NCBI GenBank assembly: GCA_023460395.1
Contig: JAEWQB010000004.1
Coordinates: 203,522 to 267,521, forward strand
From: Pseudomonadota bacterium
Lineage (GTDB): Bacteria; Desulfobacterota; Desulfovibrionia; Desulfovibrionales; Desulfovibrionaceae
Direction of reading: 5' to 3'
Length of the DNA: 64,000 bases
Part shown: positions 1-7,927 of the stretch, piece by piece
Numbering within the stretch: position 1 is the stretch's first letter
Layout: the number at the start of each line of letters is the position of its first letter
The notes under the pieces: model-generated
Database searches by the model: none
Told to the model about the DNA's origin: nothing
Seen by the model: the letters and a program-made list of their open reading frames with translations, nothing else
Translations under genes and position numbers: made by a program

Positions 1-382
1 CCTGCGCCAGAGCCATGGCCCGTTCCTCGCCTATGGGTGGCACAGGGTACCGCGCTGCCATTCTCGCCAGCGTGCGATGGGGGTTCTCTCCCGTGGCCAC
101 GTCCAGAATGGCAATGCGCATTAGACTAAACCGGCGCTCTACTTCGTCCAGCAGCGTTTGTTCCTTCGCCGCGGCCCACAGACGCACCTTTTCGTCAGAA
201 AACCCCCGGAAGCCAATATCCAGCAAGTGGCGCACATACGGCTCCGACGTATACCGTGCCTCTTCCTCAACCGCTTTGGTGTTGCGCTTATTGCCCAACA
301 GCTTTTTGAGCGAAAGCCAATACGCAGCCACCCCTTCTAGGGGAATTTCCAATATATCGAAATCTTTCGTACTTTCTGACAT
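1..382 (-). CDS. Hypothetical protein, 3' end beyond window
   Basis: An open frame starts with ATG at 382 and runs off the left edge after about 127 codons. A purine-rich stretch (GGGGAAGTGAGG) lies just upstream and serves as ribosome binding site. The visible part starts MSESTKDFDILEIPLEGVAA and is rich in charged helical sequence (KKLLGNKRNTKAVEEEA, then EVERRFSLMRIAILDVAT), with no membrane segment or signal peptide. I do not recognise the family. It is co-oriented with the small CBM48 gene upstream of it. The start is well supported; the function is unknown. Confidence 0.6.
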   Translation of the reverse strand, partial: MSESTKDFDILEIPLEGVAAYWLSLKKLLGNKRNTKAVEEEARYTSEPYVRHLLDIGFRGFSDEKVRLWAAAKEQTLLDEVERRFSLMRIAILDVATGENPHRTLARMAARYPVPPIGEERAMALAQ

Positions 383-471
383 ACGCCTCACTTCCCCGCG
401 CAGCAACCAGTCTCACATCTATTGTACAAAAAATACAAGAGGATGCGAGCAAAGGCAAGCCGCAGGGAGCC

Positions 472-777
472 TTACAGGCAGACGACGGAATTTTCTTCCG
501 ACGAATACGGGCAAAATGCGTACTTATCTGCCTGTCCGTCGTTCCGCCACTGCCCGTTGCCGACGTACCGGAACTGGTATTCTCGCCCTGTTTCTAACTC
601 CAGCAAAACAGAAAACGACCCATCCTTATTCCGTTTCATGGGGCAGGCCTGCGTATCCCAACCATTAAACTCGCCCGCGACAAACGCCTCGTCCCATCCC
701 TGCGCTTCTTCCGACGAGAGATGAAAGCGCACCTTGCACACTGGCTTGCTCTTGAGAAATTGTTTGGTCAGCGACAT
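472..777 (-). CDS. CBM48 / isoamylase N-terminal-like glycogen-binding protein
   Basis: A 101-residue protein consisting almost entirely of one early-set beta-sandwich of the AMPK/isoamylase N-terminal type. The family hallmark VAGEFNGWD is at about residues 33-41, followed by PMKRNKDGSFSVLLELETG and YQFRYVGNGQW, the usual order of strands that bind alpha-glucan in CBM48. No catalytic domain is attached, so it would be a stand-alone carbohydrate-binding or adaptor protein, probably cytoplasmic because no signal peptide is seen. Such free-standing CBM48 proteins occur in Desulfovibrio-like genomes; the role in glycogen metabolism is inferred from the fold only. Confidence 0.8.
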   Translation of the reverse strand: MSLTKQFLKSKPVCKVRFHLSSEEAQGWDEAFVAGEFNGWDTQACPMKRNKDGSFSVLLELETGREYQFRYVGNGQWRNDGQADKYAFCPYSSEENSVVCL

Positions 778-1579
778 CTTGGCACCTCCTTACCTTACGG
801 TGTCCGGCTCCTTGCTGGCACTCCGCCGCATCCCCCACCGGATTGCGGCAATGCATGTCCCGCGTTGGGAGAGAATCCTGTCCTCCTGCGTACACCAAAA
901 CACGGCGCGATGCCACCATGCGCGCATGACAATGCGAAAAATCTCAAGCCATCGCACAAGAGACAATAAAAACAGTGTGTTTTATAATACCGCAAAGCCT
1001 CCGCACAAAAAGCACGCAGGAAAAAATTCACGGGGCAACCAATGATGACACAAACGCGGATACAGATGCCCGGAGCATGACACCCGAAACCGCCCCCCGC
1101 ACACAGGGACACTCCGGCGTGCGGGGCACGATCATTTTCCATACGGGGCTATACGTAACAGATAATACGGGAAAATTTCTAAGGAATCGCGGCAAGGCCA
1201 CGCATACAGCGCAGGCAAGACAACGGGGACACCTCAGCGCAAGAGAGGAAAAGGTGGCATCGGGGATAAGAAAAAACTGCGAGGGGAGGAGCAAGCGGGG
1301 CCTGAATGGATATGAACGGGTATGAACGGGCGAACCCGGCCCGCGCGAGGGGAACGGCACCGCAACGTTTCCGATCCGGTCAGTTAAGGAGGGGCGGAGC
1401 AAACAGCGTAGGTGAGCAGAACCGGCAAAGCAAGGAGGAGAGCAAAGGGCGGGCATATCTGCCCACAGAAAACAGAGGCCATCTGAAGAATCCAGACGGA
1501 CCAGCCAACAGCACGCCCGCAAACTACGAAGCCAGCGCGCTCCATGGACTCTTATCGGACGAGGCCAAAACCGGAAGAA
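778..1579. other. 800-bp spacer without a supportable gene
   Basis: No frame here has a ribosome binding site together with plausible protein composition; the open frames on both strands are low-complexity, Cys/Arg-rich and look like chance frames. A short direct repeat (tatgaacggg twice near 1309-1328) and a small GGGCA-TATC-TGCCC hairpin near 1450 are visible. It probably holds the upstream region of the CBM48 gene and the 3' region of the hypothetical gene that ends at 1580, but I cannot name a promoter with confidence. Confidence 0.5.
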
Positions 1580-1972
1580 CTACTGATTGGCGGCGTTAAG
1601 CGTTTGCTCAAGCGTTTGCAAAAACTCTTCGCTGCGCCCGGAATCATCCAGTCCGCAAAGCCCTTTCACCGCAGTCATCAGCAGTCCCAGTTGCACAGTA
1701 ACATCAAACAGCCCGTTGTTGATGCGACACATCTCCCCGTCTACCTGCAAACGATAAACGCGGCGGTCTTTATTGATGCCATCGCTGGTGACAACAGAAT
1801 AAATCTGTTCGTTTTGGTCGGTTACGTACAGACGCTGCCGCGTCATCACTCCCGATTCCTCGTCAAAATACGAGCTTTCGGAGTAGAGCCGACCTCTGAA
1901 CGTAATGTCGGCCCCGACATCGTTCAACAACGTAAGCTCTTCCATCACCCCAGCGGATTGTTCATTGCTCAT
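1580..1972 (-). CDS. Conserved-looking hypothetical protein, 130 aa
   Basis: A 130-residue acidic soluble protein beginning MSNEQSAGVMEELTLLNDVG. The middle is beta-rich (ITFRGRLYSESSYFDEESGVMTRQRLYVTDQNEQIYSVV) and the C-terminal third is helical (GLLMTAVKGLCGL, EEFLQTLEQTLNAANQ). There is no signal peptide or membrane segment. It starts 18 bp after the stop of the helix-turn-helix gene upstream (1990-2271), so the two are probably co-transcribed. I do not recognise the family; one possibility is that the pair forms a small regulatory module, which is only inference from spacing. Confidence 0.7.
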   Translation of the reverse strand: MSNEQSAGVMEELTLLNDVGADITFRGRLYSESSYFDEESGVMTRQRLYVTDQNEQIYSVVTSDGINKDRRVYRLQVDGEMCRINNGLFDVTVQLGLLMTAVKGLCGLDDSGRSEEFLQTLEQTLNAANQ

Positions 1973-1989
1973 AGCAGAACCTCCTGCTC

Positions 1990-2271
1990 CTAGGTTGGTA
2001 GCGTTAACTGTTCTGGCCCGCGAGGCTTCTTGGGCTTTTCCGGGACCGGTTCCAACTCCGGCTCAGGGTCAGCCACCAGCTCCGCCTTTTCAAAAAGTGC
2101 GCCGCCACCCATGGCGCTCCAGAATGCTTCCAGATCCGCACGGGACACCCGGTAACCGCGCCCTAGTTTAGCCGCACGCAACGAACCATCTTTAATAGCC
2201 CTGCGGATGGTTTCTTTGTGGCAGCTCAGCAGGTCCGCCGCTTCGCCCAATGTGTAGGTCTGTTTCGTCAT
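1990..2271 (-). CDS. Helix-turn-helix DNA-binding protein, excisionase/MerR-like (HTH_17)
   Basis: A 93-residue protein with an N-terminal winged-helix domain of the excisionase family: TLGEAADLLSCHKETIRRAI followed by KDGSLRAAKLGRGYRVSRADLEAFW, the standard HTH_17 pattern in which the second helix contacts DNA. The tail is Pro/Glu-rich (EPELEPVPEKPKKPRGPEQ) and probably disordered. I chose ATG at 2271 because it puts MTKQTYTLGEAADLL at the N-terminus as in relatives; an in-frame upstream ATG at 2376 would add 35 residues with poor composition. No integrase or phage gene lies nearby, so it is likely a small transcription regulator rather than a true excisionase. Confidence 0.75.
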   Translation of the reverse strand: MTKQTYTLGEAADLLSCHKETIRRAIKDGSLRAAKLGRGYRVSRADLEAFWSAMGGGALFEKAELVADPEPELEPVPEKPKKPRGPEQLTLPT

Positions 2272-2391
2272 TGCTGCCCTGAACCTTTCTCGTCGGCTGT
2301 CCGTCTTGGTGCCTGCGCCAGTACGAGGAGCACACCGGACACAGCCTCCACCCGAACGCATCAAGAAACGGTTCACTGATATTTCTGGCGC

Positions 2392-2421
2392 AGACTAGCA
2401 CCGTAAATCAACTATTGTCAA
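2392..2421 (-). promoter_or_regulatory. Candidate promoter for the HTH gene
   Basis: On the minus strand a perfect TTGACA (2421-2416) is followed after 18 bp by TAGTCT (2397-2392). The -35 box is a consensus match, the -10 is weak. It lies about 120 bp upstream of the HTH gene start. Confidence 0.3.
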
Positions 2422-2715
2422 CATACGCCACACACCGCCACAGTACTATCATATTGCGCCACATACGTTCGTGGGTCACTATTTCCAGCCACAGAAAGTT
2501 ACTCTTTCCCTGAACCGGCTGATTACACACCGTTTCAGCACATCAACTCCACCACATACCGCATATCGCCGGTTAACCCCGGATGAGCACACTCAAGCCC
2601 GCTCTCACACAAAGACACCCACATGGCTCCCATACGGCCCCCATACGGCACAAAAGACTCAGCGCCTCACGGTAAAGTCTGAGCCGTGGCAGCGGATACC
2701 CCGCCCGGCCTCAAC

Positions 2716-2747
2716 GCAAAAAGGCCGTTCTCACGTCGAGAACGGCC
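2716..2747 (-). terminator. Rho-independent terminator of the DUF554 gene
   Basis: GGCCGTTCTC (2723-2732) and GAGAACGGCC (2738-2747) form a perfect 10-bp stem with a 5-nt loop. Read on the minus strand it is followed by a T run, 50 bp after the stop of the DUF554 gene. Confidence 0.85.
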
Positions 2748-2797
2748 GATAGCAACGGGGTAATCATGACAAGCCCGGAAGCGGCTCCCGGCGGCGG

Positions 2798-3511
2798 TTA
2801 GCCCATGTATTGCGCCCAAAGCCACGAAAGCGGCATGACAATGAACAGGGCGGGGATCATATTACCGACCGGGAAAGGCTTGATATCGCAAATACGGAAT
2901 CCCGTAGCCAACATGATAATGCCACCACACGCGGAAAAATCTGCTGTCATTTCCGGCGTCATAAGCGGCATAACCAGCGAAGAGGCTGAATAAAGCGTGG
3001 CCTGCACTAGAAACTGGGGAATAACCAGCACCGCCACAGAAATGCCCAGCGACGCGGCAAAGATGACGGCGGTGAACAGGTCTAAAATAGATTTTACGAT
3101 AAGCAACGTTGGATCGCCCGTCATCCCTTCGCTCATGGCTCCGTACACCCCGGTACCACTGACACAGAAGAGCACAAGAAGAGCTACGATCTTTTCAAGA
3201 AACTCCTCCTGCCCCACCCCTTCTCTGGGGCGGACCAAGCGTTCCAGCACCACACGGGTTTTCCCCGCCAAGGTACGTATGGCATTTTCCAGTTGCACAA
3301 GCTCACCAAACAGCGCGCCAAGAATAAGCGCCAGCACAACGGGGGCGAGAAACCGCACCTTCACGGTCATGACCACCCCCAGCCCCATGGCGGCACACCC
3401 AAAAACCATGGGCATGGTGCTCCGTATCGAGCGCCCCAACCGGGGACCGAGCATGGCTCCCGCGACACTCCCGACCAACAACGCCACACCGTTTATATAT
3501 GGCCCCAGCAT
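2798..3511 (-). CDS. DUF554 family membrane protein
   Basis: A 237-residue integral membrane protein of the DUF554 (YdfK/YqgA-like) family. It starts MLGPYINGVALLVGSVAGAM, the typical N-terminus of this family, and has about six to seven hydrophobic segments with Gly/Ala-rich helices (GCAAMGLGVVMTVK, ALILGALFGELVQLE, LLVLFCVSGTGVYGAMSEG). The start at 3511 is backed by a strong AAAGGAGA ribosome binding site; longer readings into upstream sequence have no such site. The biochemical function of the family is not established; it is usually annotated as a putative inner-membrane transporter. Confidence 0.85.
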   Translation of the reverse strand: MLGPYINGVALLVGSVAGAMLGPRLGRSIRSTMPMVFGCAAMGLGVVMTVKVRFLAPVVLALILGALFGELVQLENAIRTLAGKTRVVLERLVRPREGVGQEEFLEKIVALLVLFCVSGTGVYGAMSEGMTGDPTLLIVKSILDLFTAVIFAASLGISVAVLVIPQFLVQATLYSASSLVMPLMTPEMTADFSACGGIIMLATGFRICDIKPFPVGNMIPALFIVMPLSWLWAQYMG

Positions 3512-3656
3512 ACCGTCTCCTTTGGGCACTCCGCGAAAACTGTGCACCGCGCTCGTAGCGTGAAGACAGCGCCGTGTCCGTTTTTTATAGCATCGATACG
3601 GGATACCCCATCCCATGGGAGCGTCCCATCGCAGAATCACATCGCGGGCCAAATGA

Positions 3657-3692
3657 ACAACAAAAGCGCGGCTACCCCATGGCCCGCCGCGC
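3657..3692 (-). terminator. Probable terminator of the DUF190 gene
   Basis: GCGCGG (3666-3671) pairs with CCGCGC (3687-3692); on the minus strand the stem is followed by TTTTGTTGTT, 24 bp past the DUF190 stop. Confidence 0.5.
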
Positions 3693-3715
3693 ATCCCGTC
3701 TTCCGGCTACCGCTG

Positions 3716-4042
3716 TTATTCCACGCTTCCACGGCCCACCATGCCGAACTCGGCGGGCACCTTGGTGTAAAAAACGCGTACGTCCCGTTCATCTAGACTC
3801 TGCAGTAAAGCATCGGCCTCTTCCGCCGTCACAGCCATAAGCACCAACACAGGATGGTATGAGAGGTCAAAGAAGCCCGCGGCATGAAACCGTCCGTCAT
3901 GCCCAAACCCCTGAGTGGCGGTGAGCAGAGTAGCCCCTCGGATACCCAACCGCTTTGCTTCTTCCACAATCCATTCACCAAGCAACGCATCGCCATGCAT
4001 GCGGTCTTGCTGTGTATAAAAAATCAGTTGATATCCCTGCAT
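3716..4042 (-). CDS. DUF190 family protein
   Basis: A 108-residue cytoplasmic protein of the DUF190 family, which has a PII-like ferredoxin fold. Visible landmarks are MQGYQLIFYTQQDRMHGDAL at the N-terminus, IRGATLLTATQGFGHDGRFH (the family core) and LPVLVLM-type strands followed by EEADALLQSLDE. ATG at 4042 is chosen because the homologous part begins there and AGGAAG precedes it; the frame stays open upstream through a low-complexity repeat that is not likely to be translated. DUF190 genes are often next to fluoride exporters (crcB), but no crcB is present here. Confidence 0.8.
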   Translation of the reverse strand: MQGYQLIFYTQQDRMHGDALLGEWIVEEAKRLGIRGATLLTATQGFGHDGRFHAAGFFDLSYHPVLVLMAVTAEEADALLQSLDERDVRVFYTKVPAEFGMVGRGSVE

Positions 4043-4187
4043 GGGAACTTCCTCAATAGGAGCTGACAAAGGCTGCGCACAGAAAAACAGCGACTGAACC
4101 GCACGCCAGAGTGCCGGGGGTGCCAAGCGGACCGGGAGTGCCAGATAGACCAAACGGACCACACGGGCCAGTTTTGCCAGACGCGGG

Positions 4188-4222
4188 GACCGGGCGGACC
4201 GGGCGGACCGGGCGGACCGGGC
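4188..4222. repeat. 9-bp tandem repeat (GACCGGGCG), almost four copies
   Basis: GACCGGGCG is repeated perfectly three times with a fourth copy lacking the last base. It sits between the MdtI-like and DUF190 genes. A frame on the minus strand through it reads Gly-Pro-Pro repeats, but that frame has no supporting start or domain. Confidence 0.9.
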
Positions 4223-4388
4223 TTGCCAAGCAGGCGGGCCTCCCTGTTCCCTCGCACGGGGGCTTTCACTCAAACGCGCCCGACAAAGAGCAGGCCCGGC
4301 AACACCGCAATTCACTAAGCACGGAACACGCTACGCCCCCACCGTACTCCGCCCCTTCCCCACTGTCTACCGGAACCCACCGGCATTG

Positions 4389-4727
4389 CTAGCTCATATG
4401 AAGCAACGCCATGCCCGTCACCAACAGGGCTATGCCCGCAAACGCACTGGGCCGTAAGGGCTGACGCAGCCATACCCATCCACCCAACGATGTGCCAAGG
4501 ATGCCGAAACACCCCCACAGGGCATAGGCCACAGCCAAATCCATATCGCGAACCGCCAATGACAGACAGAAAAACGCCAAGCCCACCAGAACCAGTGCGC
4601 CGACACCCAAACCGCGACGGCGAAACCCGTCCGACTTGGCGAGGACCAAGTTTGCCAGCACGTCCAGCACGGCAGCAAGCAAGACTAACAGCAACGCGGC
4701 GGAAATGAACGAAGTACCTTCAGTCAT
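4389..4727 (-). CDS. mdtI: SMR-family transporter subunit, MdtI-like
   Basis: A 112-residue small multidrug resistance protein with four predicted membrane helices. LDVLANLVLAKSDGFRRRGLG and MDLAVAYALWGCFGILGTSLGGW match the pattern of the spermidine-exporter subunit MdtI (ANxxLKxSDGFRRK, VAYALWGxFGI). The MdtI/MdtJ type acts as a hetero-oligomer in the inner membrane that exports polyamines or cationic drugs. The partner gene lies directly upstream; its stop and this start share the sequence TAATG, so translation is probably coupled. The substrate is inferred from the family. Confidence 0.8.
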   Translation of the reverse strand: MTEGTSFISAALLLVLLAAVLDVLANLVLAKSDGFRRRGLGVGALVLVGLAFFCLSLAVRDMDLAVAYALWGCFGILGTSLGGWVWLRQPLRPSAFAGIALLVTGMALLHMS

Positions 4728-5272
4728 TATTCTTCCTCCTTCCTGCCAAGTAATGCCGCCCGAACCGGGGGACTGAATGACCGGCGTACCGACGAACGGG
4801 GAGACTGGAAGACCGACGAACCGCCTGACACACCCACGGAAGAACGCATAGTTGCACACTCTCCCTCGGTCGGAGCGGCCTGCCCCACGCCCTCGTGACC
4901 AGTGCGGTGTTCCGCGTGACTGCTCCCCGTTCCGTGGTGCACCAGTGCCGCGCCCGCAAGCACACAAAAAAGGCCCGATATGCGTGGCACCGTCAGCGCC
5001 TCTTCCAGTAACACCACACTCACAACGGTAACGCAGGTTAATCCCAAGCCTTCCCACAGGGCGTAGGCCACGCCCACCGGCAGACCGGTGGTTGCCCGCG
5101 CCAGCAGATAATATGAAATTCCTATAGCCGCCCACATGCAGCCGAGCCCCACCATATTCGCATGGGGGAAGCCCCAACCCTGCGCCAGCTTCATGACTGT
5201 GGTCCCCCCCACCTCAAACAAAATAGCACCCAAAAGACAATACCAATGGTACCGCGACGTATTAGCAACCAT
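4727..5272 (-). CDS. mdtJ: SMR-family transporter subunit, MdtJ-like, with C-terminal extension
   Basis: About 181 residues. The N-terminal 105 residues form a four-helix SMR protein (LLGAILFEVGGTTVMKLAQG, GISYYLLARATTGLPVGVAYALWEGLG, VSVVLLEEALTVPRISGL), close to MdtJ (VAYALWEGIGI). The last roughly 75 residues are a polar, Ser/Arg/Gly-rich tail not found in ordinary SMR proteins, so the protein is longer than the usual 105-120. I chose ATG at 5272; an ATG at 5317 would add 15 residues and neither has a strong ribosome binding site. It overlaps the mdtI start by one base. Confidence 0.75.
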   Translation of the reverse strand: MVANTSRYHWYCLLGAILFEVGGTTVMKLAQGWGFPHANMVGLGCMWAAIGISYYLLARATTGLPVGVAYALWEGLGLTCVTVVSVVLLEEALTVPRISGLFCVLAGAALVHHGTGSSHAEHRTGHEGVGQAAPTEGECATMRSSVGVSGGSSVFQSPRSSVRRSFSPPVRAALLGRKEEE

Positions 5273-5596
5273 AACACACAACCTATCGAAAAAAATAAGA
5301 ATACCCACGCCATGCATGGCGCGGTGCCTTCAGATGAAGGGCGAAGCGACCTCGTAAGGAACGAATGAAAGAAAGGACTACAGGAAAGAACGCCAGTAGC
5401 GCTCTTCACGAAACGCGCTGGCATCACTGAGGGAGGGAGATATGGCAAAATGGGAGCACATGAAAAAAGTATAGGCTGGCGCGGCCACTCTGGCAATGCC
5501 GTTGCTGTACAGTCCGCGCATTTCCTAAAATTTCGCGAAGGACACAACCCGCCACTCAGACGTCCCAGCCGAGGACGGGGCTTCCTCCAAGGGAAA

Positions 5597-6748
5597 TTAC
5601 ACTGCGGTCACCTGCCCACCCACCATGGGGAGGAACACACGGAAACAGGTGCCCCGCACATCATCCGACGAGAACGACACCTCGCCCTTGAGATAGTTGG
5701 TCGTCAGCAACTTAATGCTATACGTGCCAAGGCCACGCCCGGCTCCCTTCGTGGAAAACGAACGCTGGAAGATGGAACCTCGCGCCTCGGACGGAATAAT
5801 ACCCGGATTCGCCACCCAAAATTCCAGCCGGGAGGCATGTGTCTGGCAGCCAATGCGTATCTGTCCGCGTTCCGGCGTGGCTTCCAAGGCGTTTTTCACA
5901 AGATTCGCCAGTACCCGCTTGAGCAGCGTGGGGTCTGTCACCAGTTTCGGGTCTTCCTCGGCATGAATGGCAATCTGTTTATTTTCCGCCACTTCCTGCG
6001 AGGCGTACAAATCGCGCACGGTGTGTAGCACCTCCACAGCCCGCACGGTCTGCCAGTCTACGGAAAGTTCGTCGGATTCAGCCGCCAGCAACACGCGCTG
6101 GGCCATAATTTCCTCCACCAATTCGCTGGAGAATTTATGTAAAAGCAGCGTTTCGTCCTTCAGATTCAGCGGCACTTCATCCAGTACCATGCGGGCGAGG
6201 TTGCGCAACCCGCCTGCGGTGTTGAGAATGTCGTGAAAGAAAATGCGCTCTAACGCCCGGCGGCGCTTTTCATGGCTGATATCCGTAATGGCAAAGGTAA
6301 CATACCGCTCCTTCGCAAATATGATGGGACTGCCCACAACTTTCAGGTCATAAGCAAAAATACCGTCTGGACGCCGCTGTGTGATACGGCACTCATCCAC
6401 CGCCCGTTCATTACTTAACGCGCACATGATAACCTTCACCGCGCCGCAATTGCGGCAGTGCCGGGACGTGCCGCAGCCTCCCGGTTCCGTACAGGAGTAT
6501 TCACATCGGAAAAGCTCGCCGGGACGCAGCCCAATAATTTCCCGCGCATCCTGCATTTCCAGCAAATCCAACAAATTCCGGTTAGCATACACAATCTGCC
6601 GGGTTTCGTTGAGAATAAGCACGAGGTCTGTGACGGAATCGAGCAAGGTTACCAGAGGATTATCTCGAAACAACGCGGCCTGCCGCAGCAGTATTTCCGC
6701 TGACGTGCGCTCCGCAGGGGCGAATAAGGTGGGCAGGGGCTCGGACAT
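5597..6748 (-). CDS. PAS-domain sensor histidine kinase
   Basis: A 383-residue soluble sensor kinase. Residues about 30-160 form a PAS domain (SVTDLVLILNETRQIVYANR) that contains an unusual cysteine cluster at about residues 82, 86, 92, 98 and 101. The kinase part shows the H-box FFHDILNTAGGL (His about 172), the N-box NLVKNALEAT and the G-box GAGRGLGTYSIKLL, so ATP-binding and autophosphorylation are intact. No membrane segment is present, so it senses a cytoplasmic signal. The start at 6748 is preceded by GGAGA; upstream ATGs at 6760 and 6787 are possible. No response regulator gene is adjacent, so it is an orphan kinase. Confidence 0.85.
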   Translation of the reverse strand: MSEPLPTLFAPAERTSAEILLRQAALFRDNPLVTLLDSVTDLVLILNETRQIVYANRNLLDLLEMQDAREIIGLRPGELFRCEYSCTEPGGCGTSRHCRNCGAVKVIMCALSNERAVDECRITQRRPDGIFAYDLKVVGSPIIFAKERYVTFAITDISHEKRRRALERIFFHDILNTAGGLRNLARMVLDEVPLNLKDETLLLHKFSSELVEEIMAQRVLLAAESDELSVDWQTVRAVEVLHTVRDLYASQEVAENKQIAIHAEEDPKLVTDPTLLKRVLANLVKNALEATPERGQIRIGCQTHASRLEFWVANPGIIPSEARGSIFQRSFSTKGAGRGLGTYSIKLLTTNYLKGEVSFSSDDVRGTCFRVFLPMVGGQVTAV

Positions 6749-6954
6749 GGATGTCTCCATTCTGCTAAAACCGCGCGGACGCGGCATGGATATACGGCCC
6801 CAGCACTACCGTACTATGGAAGCAAATCCAAGCAGCGGCAGGGTACCTTACGCAAAAAAACATGAAACGGAGCCGCCTTCCGCCATATTCTGTTTCTGAT
6901 CGGTTATCAAAAACAGGCAGCACCCACGATGCATACGCCATGTGTGAAGTAACA

Positions 6955-6976
6955 GCCGGGGCTGTCCGCCCCCGGC
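6955..6976 (-). terminator. Possible terminator downstream of thiD
   Basis: GCCGGGG (6955-6961) and CCCCGGC (6970-6976) form a 7-bp GC stem about 35 bp past the thiD stop. The following minus-strand sequence TGTTACTTC is only weakly T-rich. Confidence 0.35.
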
Positions 6977-7011
6977 GCGCCATTTCCTGTATGCGATCAT
7001 GAACGGAGCGA

Positions 7012-7839
7012 CTAACTGGAAGGGCAGGACGAACAGTCCGTCCACGGCGCGGTATGATTTACCGGCCCCGCGCCCTTTCCCGGAGCGTAACTAGTCCGCA
7101 GGCACAGGTTGAGATATTGTTGCGCCTGCATTACCGCGCCCACCAGATCGTGCCCCAACGCGAGGTAGGTGGCTATGGCGGCAGAAAGCGTGCATCCGGT
7201 ACCGTGGTTATTTCCCGTTTCCACTTTCGGCTGCGCCAACGCCATAGGGGCTTTCCCCGCTTCGCACAGCCAGTCCACCATCCGACCGCTGGTTTCAAAA
7301 TGCCCGCCCTTCAGCAGCACGGCACGCGGTCCCATATCCAAAATGCGTCCAAGAGCTTCGCGCACATCTGCTTCCGACGTAATGGGCATGTCCGCCAGCA
7401 TTTCGGCCTCAGGCCGGTTGGGGGTAAGAAGGTCGGCAAGCGGCAGAATGTCTCGCTTCAGCGCCGCAACAGCGTCAGGCTGCAAGAGGGTGTGCCCGCT
7501 TTGGCTTACGGAAACCGGGTCCACCACCAAGGGAAAGGTGCGGTCCCGCAGCACAGCCGCTACCGCAGCGATGATAGGAGCGGAAAAAAGCATGCCCGTT
7601 TTGGCGGCTGCTACCGGAAACCCTTCCAGCACGGTGGTGAGCTGAAGTGCCACAAATTCTGGGTCCGGCGCATGGATTCCGGTCACGCCTTGCCCGTTTT
7701 GTGCGGTCAGCGCGGTAATAACACTCATACCGAAACCACCAAGCACGGTCATGGTCTTCAGGTCGGCCTGAATTCCGGCGCCACCACCGGAATCAGACCC
7801 GGCAATGGTCAGCACACACGGAGGAATGGTTTTCTGCAT
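7012..7839 (-). CDS. thiD: Hydroxymethylpyrimidine/phosphomethylpyrimidine kinase
   Basis: A 275-residue ribokinase-fold enzyme that phosphorylates HMP and then HMP-phosphate to give HMP-PP for thiamine synthesis. The family signatures are VLTIAGSDSGGGAGIQADLKT at the N-terminus, DPVSVSQSGHTLL in the middle, TPNRPEAEML, LLKGGH and the anion-hole motif NNHGTGCTLSAAIA at the C-terminal end. It follows proB with an 88-bp spacer and is likely read from the same rplU-rpmA-obg-proB transcript or from an internal promoter. No other thiamine gene is in the window. Confidence 0.93.
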   Translation of the reverse strand: MQKTIPPCVLTIAGSDSGGGAGIQADLKTMTVLGGFGMSVITALTAQNGQGVTGIHAPDPEFVALQLTTVLEGFPVAAAKTGMLFSAPIIAAVAAVLRDRTFPLVVDPVSVSQSGHTLLQPDAVAALKRDILPLADLLTPNRPEAEMLADMPITSEADVREALGRILDMGPRAVLLKGGHFETSGRMVDWLCEAGKAPMALAQPKVETGNNHGTGCTLSAAIATYLALGHDLVGAVMQAQQYLNLCLRTSYAPGKGAGPVNHTAPWTDCSSCPSS

Positions 7840-7927
7840 GTCGCTCTCCCGTCAAACAGGTTTCCCCGTTTGGGCATAGGCTTGATTCTCCCCAAGTATA
7901 GCGCAGCCGAGCAATACCCGCTCTTAC

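Noticed and set aside
1028..1522. Minus-strand frame of 164 codons in the left spacer
   Set aside because: Cys/Arg/Pro-rich composition, no ribosome binding site, no family resemblance.
3716..4042. Fluoride-export module based on the DUF190 gene
   Set aside because: No crcB or fluoride riboswitch core is present next to it, so the link cannot be supported.
4024..4269. Collagen-like Gly-Pro-Pro protein on the minus strand
   Set aside because: Only a few triplets arise from the 9-bp DNA repeat; the rest is Trp/Ser-rich nonsense and the frame overlaps the DUF190 gene start.
7012..7839. TPP riboswitch upstream of thiD
   Set aside because: The 88-bp proB-thiD spacer is too short and lacks the conserved CTGAGA element.
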